Shown in pieces: positions 1 through 9,122 of a stretch of 20,015 nucleotides of DNA (positions are counted from its first letter, which is position 1; each line of letters opens with the position of its first letter). The notes beneath the pieces were generated by a model. That model worked only from the letters and a program-made list of their open reading frames with translations. It was not told the origin of the DNA and did no database searches. Position numbers and translations under genes: made by a program. The DNA comes from an uncultured Streptomyces sp. (GTDB lineage: Bacteria; Actinomycetota; Actinomycetes; Streptomycetales; Streptomycetaceae): assembly GCA_946480485.1 (NCBI GenBank), contig CAMLJW010000040.1, forward strand, positions 1 through 20,015, read 5' to 3'.

Positions 1-15
1 CGCCGAACTAATTGT

Positions 16-55
16 GCAGAAATCCCCCGTGTCGAATGGCACGGGGGATTTCTGC
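16..55. terminator. Perfect 16-bp hairpin, possible bidirectional terminator
   Basis: Arms GCAGAAATCCCCCGTG (16-31) and CACGGGGGATTTCTGC (40-55) are exactly complementary around an 8-nt loop. It lies directly beyond the truncated 3' end of the transposase remnant. There is no long U tract, but Streptomyces terminators often lack one. It could stop transcription in either direction, or be an unrelated palindrome at an insertion junction. Confidence 0.55.
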
Positions 56-57
56 GT

Positions 58-447
58 TCAAGGATGCCCGGCCATGATCACCAGCGACATCGGCTTCTCA
101 GCCTGCTCGACCGCCAGGTGCAGCTTGGTGGTCGGCCCGCCCCCGGGAGCGTCCGAGTCCGTGGTCGTCGGGCTCGGCGAAGACACCACCGGGTGGCTCG
201 ATCTGCAGATCCCCTTTTTGGGGGCACCCGCCGCATGCTGGTGGGCGCGGGCGATGGTCGAGTCCACCGAGACGTCCCAGGTGATCAGTCCTTCGGCATC
301 GGCACGTGCCTGCAGCTGCTCGAAGACGCGGTGCCAGGTGCTGTCCCGCTGCCAACGCCGGAAACGGTTGTACACCGTTTCCCACGGGCCATACCGCTCG
401 GGCACGTCCCGCCAGGGAGCACCAGCGCGAGTGCGCCAGCGTATTCG
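58..447 (-). pseudogene. IS5-family transposase remnant, truncated at both ends and frameshifted
   Basis: On the minus strand, residues beginning IRWRTRAGAPWRDVPERYGP and running through WDVSVDSTIARAHQHAAGA are clearly the N-terminal and early catalytic part of an IS5-family transposase; VDST carries the first DDE aspartate. After about position 218 the family-like frame changes by -1 (giving DLQIEPPGGVF and DDHGLGRSRG). It then returns to the first frame at about position 140 (TTKLHLAVEQAEKPMSLVI). The protein stops at position 58, far short of the other catalytic acidic residues, and the usual N-terminal 40-50 residues are also missing. No inverted repeats typical of an intact element were found. 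The first shift sits on CAAAAAG and may be the remains of programmed -1 frameshifting known in some IS5 subgroups; the second looks like a mutation. It is not expected to be active. Confidence 0.85.
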
Positions 448-498
448 CGGCACCGCGGAAGCCGGGCGGGCCCACGCCGCGCTCGGCAGGCGGCAACG

Positions 499-538
499 TA
501 CCGGGACACCTCGCGAACCGCCCTTTACGGTCCCGGTA
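499..538 (-). terminator. Hairpin spanning the SpoIIE-phosphatase stop codon
   Basis: TACCGGGAC (499-507) and GTCCCGGTA (530-538) are perfect 9-bp arms separated by 22 nt. The minus-strand stop codon at 525-527 lies in the loop. It is probably the transcription terminator of the phosphatase gene, although no U tract follows. Confidence 0.4.
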
Positions 539-2939
539 AGTCCACTGCGGGATGCCCCTGTGGGAGCTGCTGTTCGCCCCAGATGGTCTTGCCCTGCTGG
601 CCGTAGCGGCAGCCCCAGCGGGTGGTGAGCTGGGCTACGAGGAACAGGCCACGTCCTCCCTCGTCGGTGGTGCGAGCCCGCCGCAGTCGGGGCTGGGTGT
701 TGCTGGGGTCGGTCACCTCGCATACCAGCACGTCCCCCCGGCTCAGGTGCAGTCCGACCGGTTCGCCGCCGTAGCGGATGGCGTTGGTCACCAACTCACT
801 GACGACCAGTCCGGTGGTGAAGGCCAGCTCGTCCAAGCCCCAGATTGCCAACTGGTCGGCGGTCGCCTCACGCGCGTCCGCCACAATGGCCGGATCGGCG
901 GGGAACTCCCAGCGGGCGGTGTTCTCTGCGGGGACGGCGCGAGTGCGGGCCAGCAGACAGGCGATGTCGTCCCTGTGCGGCTGGTCGCCGAGCCCGGCGA
1001 GGAGGATGCGGCCGCTCTCCGCCACAGGGCGGTCGGGACGGCAGAGCGCGGGGAGGGCCGCGGTGAGGCGCCGCAGTCCGGCATCGGGATCGTGGTCGTC
1101 GCCTTCGATCAGGCCGTCGGTGTAGAGGGCGAGGACGCTGCCGGGTTCCAGGTCGATAGTGGTGGTCTCATACGGCATGCCGCCGACGGCAAGGGGCGGC
1201 CCGAGGGAGAGTTCGACGACGTGGGCGGTACCGTCGGGCCGGACGACGACGGGTGGCGGGTGCCCGGCACTGGCGAGGGCACAGCGGCGGGTGACCGGGT
1301 CGTAGACGGCGTACAGGCATGTGGCGCCGACGGTGTCCTGATGCTCCACCGGCGCTTCCGTGGCCAGGCGCTGCACCAGGTCCCCGACGCGGGTGAGCAG
1401 ATCGTCGGGACCGAGTTCGAGGTCAGCGAGGGTGGCGATGGCCGTGCGCAACCGACCCATGGTGGCCGTGGCCCGCAGACCGTGGCCGACCACGTCCCCG
1501 ACGACGAGAGCCACTCTCAGCGAGGGCAGGGGGATGACGTCGAACCAGTCACCGCTGATTTCCGCCCCGCCGCCCGCAGGCCGATAGATGCCGGCCGTCT
1601 CGGCCGCCAGGACATCGGTCGTGGCCGGGGGGAGCAGACTCTGCTGCAGTGTTACCGCCGCGCGGTGCTCGCGGGTGTAGCGGCGGGCGTTGTCGATGGC
1701 GAGTGCGCCCCGGGAAGCGATCTCCTTGACCAGGCTCGCGTCCTCCCCGGTGAACGGCTCGCGCTGGTTCACGCGCCAGAGCGACAGGTGACCGAGCAAC
1801 AGACCGCGCGCGAACAGCGGTGCCTCGATCCCCGAATGGCCACCTGGGGGAACGAGCTTCTCGACCAACCGCGGATCGTGGCCGAGCGCGGCGATCAACT
1901 CATCGGGCCCCGCGATCATCGTCTCGCCGCGCTGAGCCCTGCGGAGAAGGGAGGCGTCCGGCCACCGGGGAAGAGCCTCCCCCCGCTGGACGTGACCGGC
2001 CGGCCACTCGCCAGTGGCCGAGGCCACGGCGACCTTCAGCAGGTGAAGGTCTCCACCGCCCTGCCACTTCGTGGGCTCGTCACCGGCGAGCACGGGCTCG
2101 GCCAAGTCCACCGACGCGAGGTCCCCCAGGGCCGGAACGGCCATGTCGGCCAGCTCCTGCGCGATGCGGGTTACGTCCAGGGAGCCGCCGACCCGCAGGG
2201 CGGCCTCATGGGCGAGGCGCAGATGCCGACGGGCCCGCAGCTGCTCGGTGATGTCGGTGAACACCGCGGCGATCCCGGTCGGGGCCCCTCGGGCGTCCTC
2301 AAGCCGGAAAGCGGACAGCGAAAACGCCCGCTCCCAGCCGGGGACCTGCGGCGTCCGCATGCGCTGGTGCTTGTTGACCAGCGGTACTCCGGTCTCCAGC
2401 ACTTCGTGAAACGCCAGCTCCAAGGCTTGGGCGTCCTCGATGGACAGAATCTCCCGGAGGCGGCTGCCCGGCCGCGCAGCGGGTCCGCCGAACATCTCGG
2501 GCGTGATATTGGTTCGTACGATGTTCAGGGCAGTGTCGTGGATGGCGATGCCGATATGGTCCTGGGCGAACAGCGCTCGCGTGAGTGACACGCCCTGATT
2601 GCGCTCAGCCACGTCCTGTGTGGGAGCAGCCAGGACCAGCAGATCGGAAACGCCCTCCATTCGCATCACCCGGAAGGTGACATCGATCGTGTCGCCGGAG
2701 CGGTGCCGGAGCCGTACCCGACCCGCTGCCGGAAACCCGGCCCCACCCATGGCGCCGGACGGAACGTCGGCGAGGAGCTCTCGGACCGGGCGGCCACAGA
2801 CCTCCCCAGCCCTACGCCCCACCAGGTTCGCGGCTGAGCGGGACCACCCGAGCACCGTGCCCTGTTCGTCGAGTACGGCCGTGGCCAGGGCGTCGAAGGC
2901 GAACGATCCGTCGTCGGAACAGTCGATGGACACGCTCAT
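525..2939 (-). CDS. PAS-PAS-GAF SpoIIE-type PP2C phosphatase with C-terminal HATPase (anti-sigma kinase) domain
   Basis: This 804-residue cytosolic multidomain protein belongs to the partner-switching regulators abundant in Streptomyces. Residues 10-110 and 120-240 look like PAS sensor domains, and 250-420 like a GAF domain. Residues 440-665 form the SpoIIE phosphatase domain, with metal-binding motifs GDWFDV (463-468), GDVVGHG (481-487), LYTDGLIE (605-612) and RDDIA (656-660). Residues 675-790 are an RsbW-like ATPase domain, with the N-box SELVTNAIRYG (714-724) and the glycine loop GGRGLFLV (761-768). Such proteins typically dephosphorylate an anti-sigma-factor antagonist and phosphorylate it with the kinase domain; no antagonist or sigma gene is adjacent, so the partner is unknown. 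The start is uncertain: a GGAG sits only 2 nt before this ATG but 8 nt before an in-frame GTG at 2933. The gene sits between an IS remnant and a gene-poor gap, suggesting insertion into the core locus. Confidence 0.9.
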   Translation of the reverse strand: MSVSIDCSDDGSFAFDALATAVLDEQGTVLGWSRSAANLVGRRAGEVCGRPVRELLADVPSGAMGGAGFPAAGRVRLRHRSGDTIDVTFRVMRMEGVSDLLVLAAPTQDVAERNQGVSLTRALFAQDHIGIAIHDTALNIVRTNITPEMFGGPAARPGSRLREILSIEDAQALELAFHEVLETGVPLVNKHQRMRTPQVPGWERAFSLSAFRLEDARGAPTGIAAVFTDITEQLRARRHLRLAHEAALRVGGSLDVTRIAQELADMAVPALGDLASVDLAEPVLAGDEPTKWQGGGDLHLLKVAVASATGEWPAGHVQRGEALPRWPDASLLRRAQRGETMIAGPDELIAALGHDPRLVEKLVPPGGHSGIEAPLFARGLLLGHLSLWRVNQREPFTGEDASLVKEIASRGALAIDNARRYTREHRAAVTLQQSLLPPATTDVLAAETAGIYRPAGGGAEISGDWFDVIPLPSLRVALVVGDVVGHGLRATATMGRLRTAIATLADLELGPDDLLTRVGDLVQRLATEAPVEHQDTVGATCLYAVYDPVTRRCALASAGHPPPVVVRPDGTAHVVELSLGPPLAVGGMPYETTTIDLEPGSVLALYTDGLIEGDDHDPDAGLRRLTAALPALCRPDRPVAESGRILLAGLGDQPHRDDIACLLARTRAVPAENTARWEFPADPAIVADAREATADQLAIWGLDELAFTTGLVVSELVTNAIRYGGEPVGLHLSRGDVLVCEVTDPSNTQPRLRRARTTDEGGRGLFLVAQLTTRWGCRYGQQGKTIWGEQQLPQGHPAVDLPGP

Positions 2940-3368
2940 CGCTCCTCACTGGCGGAACCACTCCACCAGGGGAATGTTGTGCCATTATCTACATATTCGA
3001 TCCCTTCCTGCCTGGGAGCAAGCTAGCGGCGACTACCGCATTCGAGCAGGATGGACATGTAGATGAGTGGCCTCCCTTGGGGGTCGACAGGTTGTCCGAT
3101 CAGAGCCCGAGATCGCCCAGGACCTTGGCGATGCGGTCCGTGGCAGATAGGGCTGCTCGAGATCGTGGTGGAAACGGAGAACGGGGAGCGGCACGTTCGT
3201 GTCCGCGGAGGAGTTGGCTGGGCTGGTCCGGCGAAGTGGCGACGACATCGCGGTCGACACACTGGGGCTGAGGAATGTCACAACGGAAGCCGTAGCCCTG
3301 GCCGATGCCCACCGCCTGGGCCGTCGGGTTCCTGGGCGAGGCGGTGGACGTGGTCGGCGGCCAGAGCT
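2940..3368. other. Gene-poor interval with no convincing coding region
   Basis: No reading frame here resembles a known protein. The part next to the phosphatase start is unusually AT-rich; on the minus strand it offers a TAGATAAT element (2984-2991) that could be a -10 box, although no good -35 box is correctly spaced. A small plus-strand frame (GTG at 3199, stop at 3402, 67 residues starting MSAEELAGLVRRSGDD) has a passable GGGGAG upstream, but it becomes low-complexity and runs into the 3' end of the DUF58 gene. A minus-strand frame ending RIAKVLGDLGL at 3100 could be the tail of a decayed gene. The interval may be a scar of rearrangement. Confidence 0.5.
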
Positions 3369-4678
3369 TCAAAGACGCCCCGCTGCCTTCAGAGCCAGAT
3401 AGGCGTCTGCCAAGGCCGGCGGCAGATCGTTCGGTGTCGCGTCTACGACGGTGATGCCATGGCGGATGAGTTGTTCAGCGGTGCGGTGGCGTTCAGCTTG
3501 GGCCTGGGCTGCTGCGGCGGCCTCGTACACGGCGTCGGTGTTTCCCCGAGCCGTGGCCATGAGCTCTATGCGCGGGTCCGCTGCCGAAGCGACCAGGACT
3601 GTGTGGCGCTGGGTGAGACGGGGGAGTACAGGCAGCAGGCCTTCCTCGATGGGGGCCGCGTCGAGGCTGGTGAGGAGCACGATCAGCGAGCGGCGCGGGG
3701 CCGTGCGGAGAGCGGTGGCGGTGAGGCCAGGCGCGTCCGTCTCGACGAGCTCGGGTTCGAGGTGTGCCATGGCGTTGACCAGGGACGGGAGGACGTCGCC
3801 TGCGGCCCGGCCTTGCACCAGGGCGCGTACCCGGCGATCGTAGGCGAGGAGATCCACGCGGTCGCCGGCTCGGGAGGCGAGGGCGGCCAGGAGCAGAGCC
3901 GCGTCCATGGAGGCGTCGAGGCGGGGGGCGTCGCCCACGCGGCCCGCCGATGTGCGGCCCGTGTCGAGAACCAGAAGAATGTGGCGGTCGCGTTCGGGGC
4001 GCCAAGTGCGTACGGCGACCGTGGACTGGCGGGCCGTGGCGCGCCAGTCGATGGAGCGGGTGTCGTCTCCGGGAACGTACTCGCGGAGGCTGTCGAATTC
4101 CGTGCCCTCGCCGCGGGTCAGGACGCTGGTGCGGCCGTCGAGTTCGCGCAGTCGGGCCAGCTTTGAAGGAAGGTGCTTCCGGCTGGTGAACGGGGGGAGG
4201 ACACGCACGGTCCACGGGACTTTGTGGCTGCCCTGGCGGGTGAACAGGCCGAGCGGGCCGTATGAGCGGATGGTGACGCGGTCGGCTTGGCGGTCGCCTC
4301 GGCGGGTGGGGCGCAGGTGGGTCGTCACGCGTCGGCGTTCGCCTGCAGGGACCGTCAATGTGTGACGGGATGCGGCGACTTCCGTGCCGGGCCGCCAGCT
4401 GCTGGGGGGCCAGGCGTCGCGGATCCGGGCGCGCAGGGGGAGGCTGGAGGGGTTGGTGACGGTGAGGGTGACGTCTGCGGCTTCGCCGAGGCGTACCGAA
4501 GTGTCTCCCGAGCGCTTCAGGCCGAGGCGGCGTACGGGGGCGGCCAGGGCGACGTCGCATGCGCAGGCGAGGGCCAGGGGCGCGTTGACGGCGAGGATGC
4601 CCGTCCAGCTGGGTTCCCAGATGCCGACGGGGAGGGTGCCGAGGGCCGCGAGGAGGGCGGCGCGTCCAGTGAGCGCCA

Positions 4679-4679
<1 letters not shown>
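3369..4679 (-). CDS. DUF58 domain membrane-anchored protein, MoxR partner
   Basis: This 436-residue protein is the DUF58 partner usually found with MoxR ATPases. Residues 1-45 hold two hydrophobic segments likely to anchor it in the membrane. Residues 60-165 resemble the beta-rich domain before the core. The family signature lies at about 192-217 (GTEFDSLREYVPGDD, then RSIDWRATAR). A von Willebrand factor A-like core follows (LLVLDTGRTSAG, 235-246), with a non-canonical metal site. Its role is inferred from the family: a substrate-binding or adaptor protein for MoxR in assembling envelope or enzyme complexes. The ATG at 4679 is chosen because it overlaps the moxR stop as TGATG, showing translational coupling; frame extension upstream lies wholly inside moxR and is not family-like. 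It is the last gene of the operon. Confidence 0.9.
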
Positions 4680-5667
<988 letters not shown>

Positions 5668-5671
<4 letters not shown>

Positions 5672-6861
5672 GGACGGCGTACCTCTCTTTCGAGGGCGTC
5701 GAGTTGGTCGGTGAGAGCGATGAGGGCCGCGTCGTCGCGGGGTGGCGGGCCGAAGAGGAGGGAGTGCGGGGACTGTCCGTCGCCGTGGAGGTGGGCGGAC
5801 AGAGCAGGGAGCAGGGCTTCGGGCGCGTGTGCCTGGGCGGGGGTCACGCCGACGAGGGGGGCGAGGCGGGTGCGGGTCGTGAAGCGCAGGGCCGCCGCGG
5901 CGCGGTCGCGGGCGTTGGATCTGCGATAGAGGCGGGCGCGGCCTTCGACGGTCTCGGCGGCGCGGATCGCGACAGGGAGCCGTTCGGGGACCAGCGGGCC
6001 GAGGCGGCGGGCGCGCCAGAGGGCGGCCAGAGCCGCGGCGATGAAGAGCTGCAGTGTGCCCCAGAGCCAGCCGGAGGGGATCAGGTCGAAGAAGCCGCGG
6101 TCGCCGGAGTCGGTGGCCGAGTCGTCGGAGAGTGAGGGGAGGTACCAGACCAGGTGCGGGCGCGAGCCGAGCAGTTGGAGAGCGAGCGAGGCGTTGCCCT
6201 GCTCGTCGAGGCGGTCGTTGTAGAGAATGTCGGGGGCGCCGAGCAGGATGGTGTCGCCATCGCTCTCAGCGGCCGGGACGCGCAGCAGGGTGGGCAGGCC
6301 GGCGTTGAGGTAGCAGGAGTCGGCGTCGGGCGCGGTCGTGGTGTAGCGGATGCCGCCCGTGTCGGCGGTGCCCGCTCGCTGGGCGGCGGGCAGAGCGCAG
6401 TCGGGGGAGAGCGTGGAGTCGTAGCTCGGTGTGGGATCGGCGGTGACCCCGGGGGCGAGCGCGCCGACGGACGGAGCACCGGGCGCGACGAGGACGGTGC
6501 GGCCACCGGAGTTCGTGAACGCCGAGTGGAGCCGGCTCTGCTGGCGGTCTGTCAGCAGGTCCGGCTCAGTGACCAGGAGAGTGGTGTCGGGGCCTGCCGC
6601 GGTGCGCGCCTTTTCCAAGGTGGTGACCACGCGCGTGGACACGTCACGGTCGGAGAGGAGCTCGGCCACGGCGCGGCTGCCGTAGGGGTCGGCGGAGCGT
6701 GGGTCGAGGCTGCCGTGCTGGGTATCGGAGCGGACGGCCGCGATGGCGATGGCGGCTGCCAGGAGGATCACGAGCGCGAGCAGGACACCGCGCGCGCGGG
6801 TCCACACCTGGCGGGTCGTGGGGGAGTCCGAGGTGGACGGCAGGGTGGTCTCGGTGGTCAT
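5668..6861 (-). CDS. DUF4350 domain membrane protein
   Basis: This 397-residue protein has a transmembrane helix at about 24-43, a large presumably extracytoplasmic domain (45-260) and a second helix at about 262-283. The cytosolic tail is Arg/Ala-rich. The segment SADPYGSRAVAELLSDRDVS (about 56-75) and the following TTLLVTEPDLL are characteristic of DUF4350 proteins, which occur between DUF4129 and moxR genes in actinobacteria. The domain resembles a glutamine-amidotransferase-like fold but shows no obvious catalytic site. The biochemical role is not known; context suggests a membrane subunit of the MoxR module. The ATG at 6861 overlaps the DUF4129 stop as ATGA, and the stop overlaps the moxR start in the same way. 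The frame continues open for 181 codons upstream, but that part is Arg/Pro-rich noise antisense in character. Confidence 0.85.
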
Positions 6862-7625
6862 TCGGCGGCCCCCTGGCGGGTGCTGTGGGCCGTGCTCAGC
6901 GTGCTCGGGGTGCTGCTCGCGAGGACCGGCTTGGTGCGTTCCAGGTCGCGGTCGAGTTCCGTGAGGCGGTGGTATGTCTGGGAGGTGGCGGCTCGTCCCC
7001 CGTATGTCACGTCGTCGAAGTCCCGGGCCGCGGCGCTCAGTCGGTCCGTATGGGAGGGGAGCGTACGGCCCGCTTCGGCGGCGGCCTCGTCGGCTGTGCG
7101 GCCGGGGCGCGGGTCGAGCAGGGCGCGTTCCTCCAGGGAGCGGACGACGGCGCGCATGCGCTCCTGTACGGCCTGGTTCCAGTGGCCCTGGGCGGCGTGG
7201 CTCTCGGCGGCCGCGCGGTGCTCGGCGGCGTTGCGCGGCCGGTCGTCGAAGAGGCGGGCGGCCGACGTGGGGGCGCGGCGCGGGGTGCCGAGGCGCCACC
7301 AGAGAGCGCATATGAGCGCCACGGCGGCCAGCGCGATGACGACCAGGCCGAGCGTGCCACCCGGGGTCGCGGAAGAGGCGGCACCGACCAGGTCCTCGAC
7401 CCACGTCCAGAAGGCGTCCAGGGCGCGCTGGAGCAGGCTGGGGTCGTTCTCGTGGTACATCCGCTTGGCCAGTTCGCGCTCGGCCGCCTCCCGCGCGGGG
7501 TCACGCGGAATCGTCACCGGTGGTTCGTCGCCGGAGCGTGGTACCAGTACGGCCGCCGCGCCGGGGCGCAGCGGCGCGAGCAGCGGCGCGAGTACCGCCG
7601 TGAGAACTCCCCCCGCCCAGCTCAC
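6858..7625 (-). CDS. DUF4129 domain membrane protein
   Basis: The 255-residue protein has an N-terminal hydrophobic segment (about 4-28), a second helix GGTLGLVVIALAAVALICALWW (about 89-110), and a cytosolic DUF4129 domain (about 150-232) with the conserved DDVTYGGR stretch (204-211). DUF4129 is found in actinobacterial and archaeal membrane proteins next to moxR clusters; its exact function is unknown. The GTG start at 7625 is chosen because GGAG lies 8 nt upstream and it begins just after the previous gene's stop. An in-frame ATG at 7679 would overlap that gene by 50 nt and adds residues that do not look conserved. The Ser/Thr-rich C-terminal tail (about 233-252) is probably disordered. Confidence 0.85.
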   Translation of the reverse strand: MSWAGGVLTAVLAPLLAPLRPGAAAVLVPRSGDEPPVTIPRDPAREAAERELAKRMYHENDPSLLQRALDAFWTWVEDLVGAASSATPGGTLGLVVIALAAVALICALWWRLGTPRRAPTSAARLFDDRPRNAAEHRAAAESHAAQGHWNQAVQERMRAVVRSLEERALLDPRPGRTADEAAAEAGRTLPSHTDRLSAAARDFDDVTYGGRAATSQTYHRLTELDRDLERTKPVLASSTPSTLSTAHSTRQGAAE

Positions 7626-7629
7626 CGCA

Positions 7630-8982
7630 TCAGCTCCCCGGAGTGGTGCCGGGGACGCCGGAGCCGTGGCCCTGGACACCGGCGGCGCGGGCGAGGTCGA
7701 GGTCGAGGGCCTCGCGGCGGATGCGCTGGTCGATGTAGAGGAGCACGGTGACGCCCGCGGTGATCGGGAACGTGAGCATCGATCCGATCACCGAGCCGAT
7801 CCCGCTGACGATGAGGAACGTCCAGCCGAGATCGCCTGCACCACCGCTGAGGAAGCCGGTGGCGCCGTCGCCGCTCAGGGCGGCGGCGAGGAAGGCGAAG
7901 GGGATCACGATGATGGATGCGACCACGTTCGCGATGATCGTGGCGAGCAGCTGGATGCCGAAGACCCGCCACCACGAGCCGCGGACCAGCTTCGCGGAGC
8001 GGCTCAGCGACTTCAGGATGCCCTGTTTCTCCAGCATGAGGGCGGGCGAGGCCAGCGAGAAGCGGACCACCAGCCAGATCGCCACGACGCCGGCGGCCGT
8101 ACCGCCGAGGACAGCGAGGGCGACACCGCCGTGACCTCCACCGGCGAGGACGGTGATGACACCTGGCAGGATGCCTACCGCGGCGATCGCGAGGCCGATG
8201 AGCGGGAGCAGAAAGGTCAGGCCGAAGAGTTTCGCCAGCTGGGGACGGGCGTCGCGCCAGGCCTCGGCGGTGGTCACCGAGTTGCCGAGCACGGCGCGGC
8301 TGGTGACGGTCGTGAGCAGGGCCGTCGCGACGATGGTGCCCAGCAGGGCGATCAGCAGGATGACGCCGGAGCTCAGCAGGGTGTCACCCATGGCGCGGTT
8401 CAGTTCGCCGGCAGTGGCGCTCGGGTCGTTGAGGGCGTCCGTGCCGGCACTGTTGTCCAGGACGAAGCCCTGGAGCAGAACCACGACGATCTGGGTGAAC
8501 ACCGCGACGGTCAGGGAGATGCCGAGGACGGTGCGCCAGTGCGCACGCATGGTCGATACGGCGCCGTCGAGGATCTCGCCGACGCCGAGCGGACGGAGCG
8601 GGATCACGCCTGGCTTGGCGGCGGGCGGGGGACCACCCCAGCCGGCTCCCCAGCCGGGATAGTCGCCGGGGCCGTGGCCACCGCCGTATCCGCCGGGTGG
8701 ACCGCCGGGGGACCGTCCGCCCCAGCCCGGGCCGGGCGGCGGCGATGGCGGCGCGGCCTGGGGCGGGCCGCCCTCAGGGGCGCCGGGAGCGGACCACCGG
8801 GCGGGCGGGGGCTGTTCCTTGGACCACTGCGGGCCTGGGCCGGGCTGGCCCGGCTGGTTCACCGGTTCTGGCGTAGCGGGGCGCTCCGCGGGCCCGGCAG
8901 GGCCGGAAGCGCTCGGCTCCTGACCGTCCTGCCCGTCGGAGGGGGCAGATCCGGGCGATGCCCAGCCCGGAGTGTCGTTCAT
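7630..8982 (-). CDS. Glycerophosphoryl diester phosphodiesterase-type membrane domain protein
   Basis: This 450-residue polytopic membrane protein is the first gene of the operon. Residues 1-122 are a Gly/Pro-rich disordered cytosolic tail. The segment VIPLRPLGVGEILDGA (about 126-141) is the hallmark at the start of the GPDPase_memb-like domain. About six hydrophobic segments follow (near 151-173, 203-225, 250-278, 284-307, 340-368 and 386-415). The conserved ending YIDQRIRREALDLDLARAA lies at 416-434. Despite the family name no phosphodiesterase catalytic domain is present, so it is more likely a membrane scaffold or transporter-like protein than an enzyme. The ATG at 8982 has a strong GAAGGAG upstream; the frame is open 29 codons further but that part lies in the promoter region shared with mtnA. 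Confidence 0.88.
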   Translation of the reverse strand: MNDTPGWASPGSAPSDGQDGQEPSASGPAGPAERPATPEPVNQPGQPGPGPQWSKEQPPPARWSAPGAPEGGPPQAAPPSPPPGPGWGGRSPGGPPGGYGGGHGPGDYPGWGAGWGGPPPAAKPGVIPLRPLGVGEILDGAVSTMRAHWRTVLGISLTVAVFTQIVVVLLQGFVLDNSAGTDALNDPSATAGELNRAMGDTLLSSGVILLIALLGTIVATALLTTVTSRAVLGNSVTTAEAWRDARPQLAKLFGLTFLLPLIGLAIAAVGILPGVITVLAGGGHGGVALAVLGGTAAGVVAIWLVVRFSLASPALMLEKQGILKSLSRSAKLVRGSWWRVFGIQLLATIIANVVASIIVIPFAFLAAALSGDGATGFLSGGAGDLGWTFLIVSGIGSVIGSMLTFPITAGVTVLLYIDQRIRREALDLDLARAAGVQGHGSGVPGTTPGS

Positions 8983-9122
8983 CGTCGCTCCTTCACGGTG
9001 CCCGCCCGCGGTTGCGGCGGCAGGTTGGCAGCCATCGTGCCACGGTGGGGCCGGGTAGTGACCAGCCACCGTATGGGCTGCGCACCTTCAATTGTCCGCC
9101 GGGTACGGGGCAGACTGGGCGG
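8983..9122. promoter_or_regulatory. Divergent promoter region between the membrane operon and mtnA
   Basis: This 140-bp spacer must hold the promoters of both the minus-strand membrane operon and mtnA. It contains an inverted repeat ACGGTGG (9042-9048) / CCACCGT (9066-9072) with a 17-nt spacer that could be an operator or leader hairpin. No clear -10/-35 pair was found. The mtnA start has only a weak ribosome binding site (GGGCGG touching the ATG). Confidence 0.45.

Noticed and set aside
552..2588. 678-codon plus-strand frame opposite the SpoIIE phosphatase
   Set aside because: It is a shadow of the phosphatase gene, whose domains are unmistakable on the other strand.
3199..3402. Small plus-strand frame MSAEELAGLVRRSGDD with a possible ribosome binding site
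   Set aside because: Its second half is low-complexity and overlaps the DUF58 3' end; not enough to call a gene.
3063..4166. 367-codon plus-strand frame across the gap and DUF58
   Set aside because: Most of it is antisense to DUF58 and low-complexity; the first part does not resemble a known protein.
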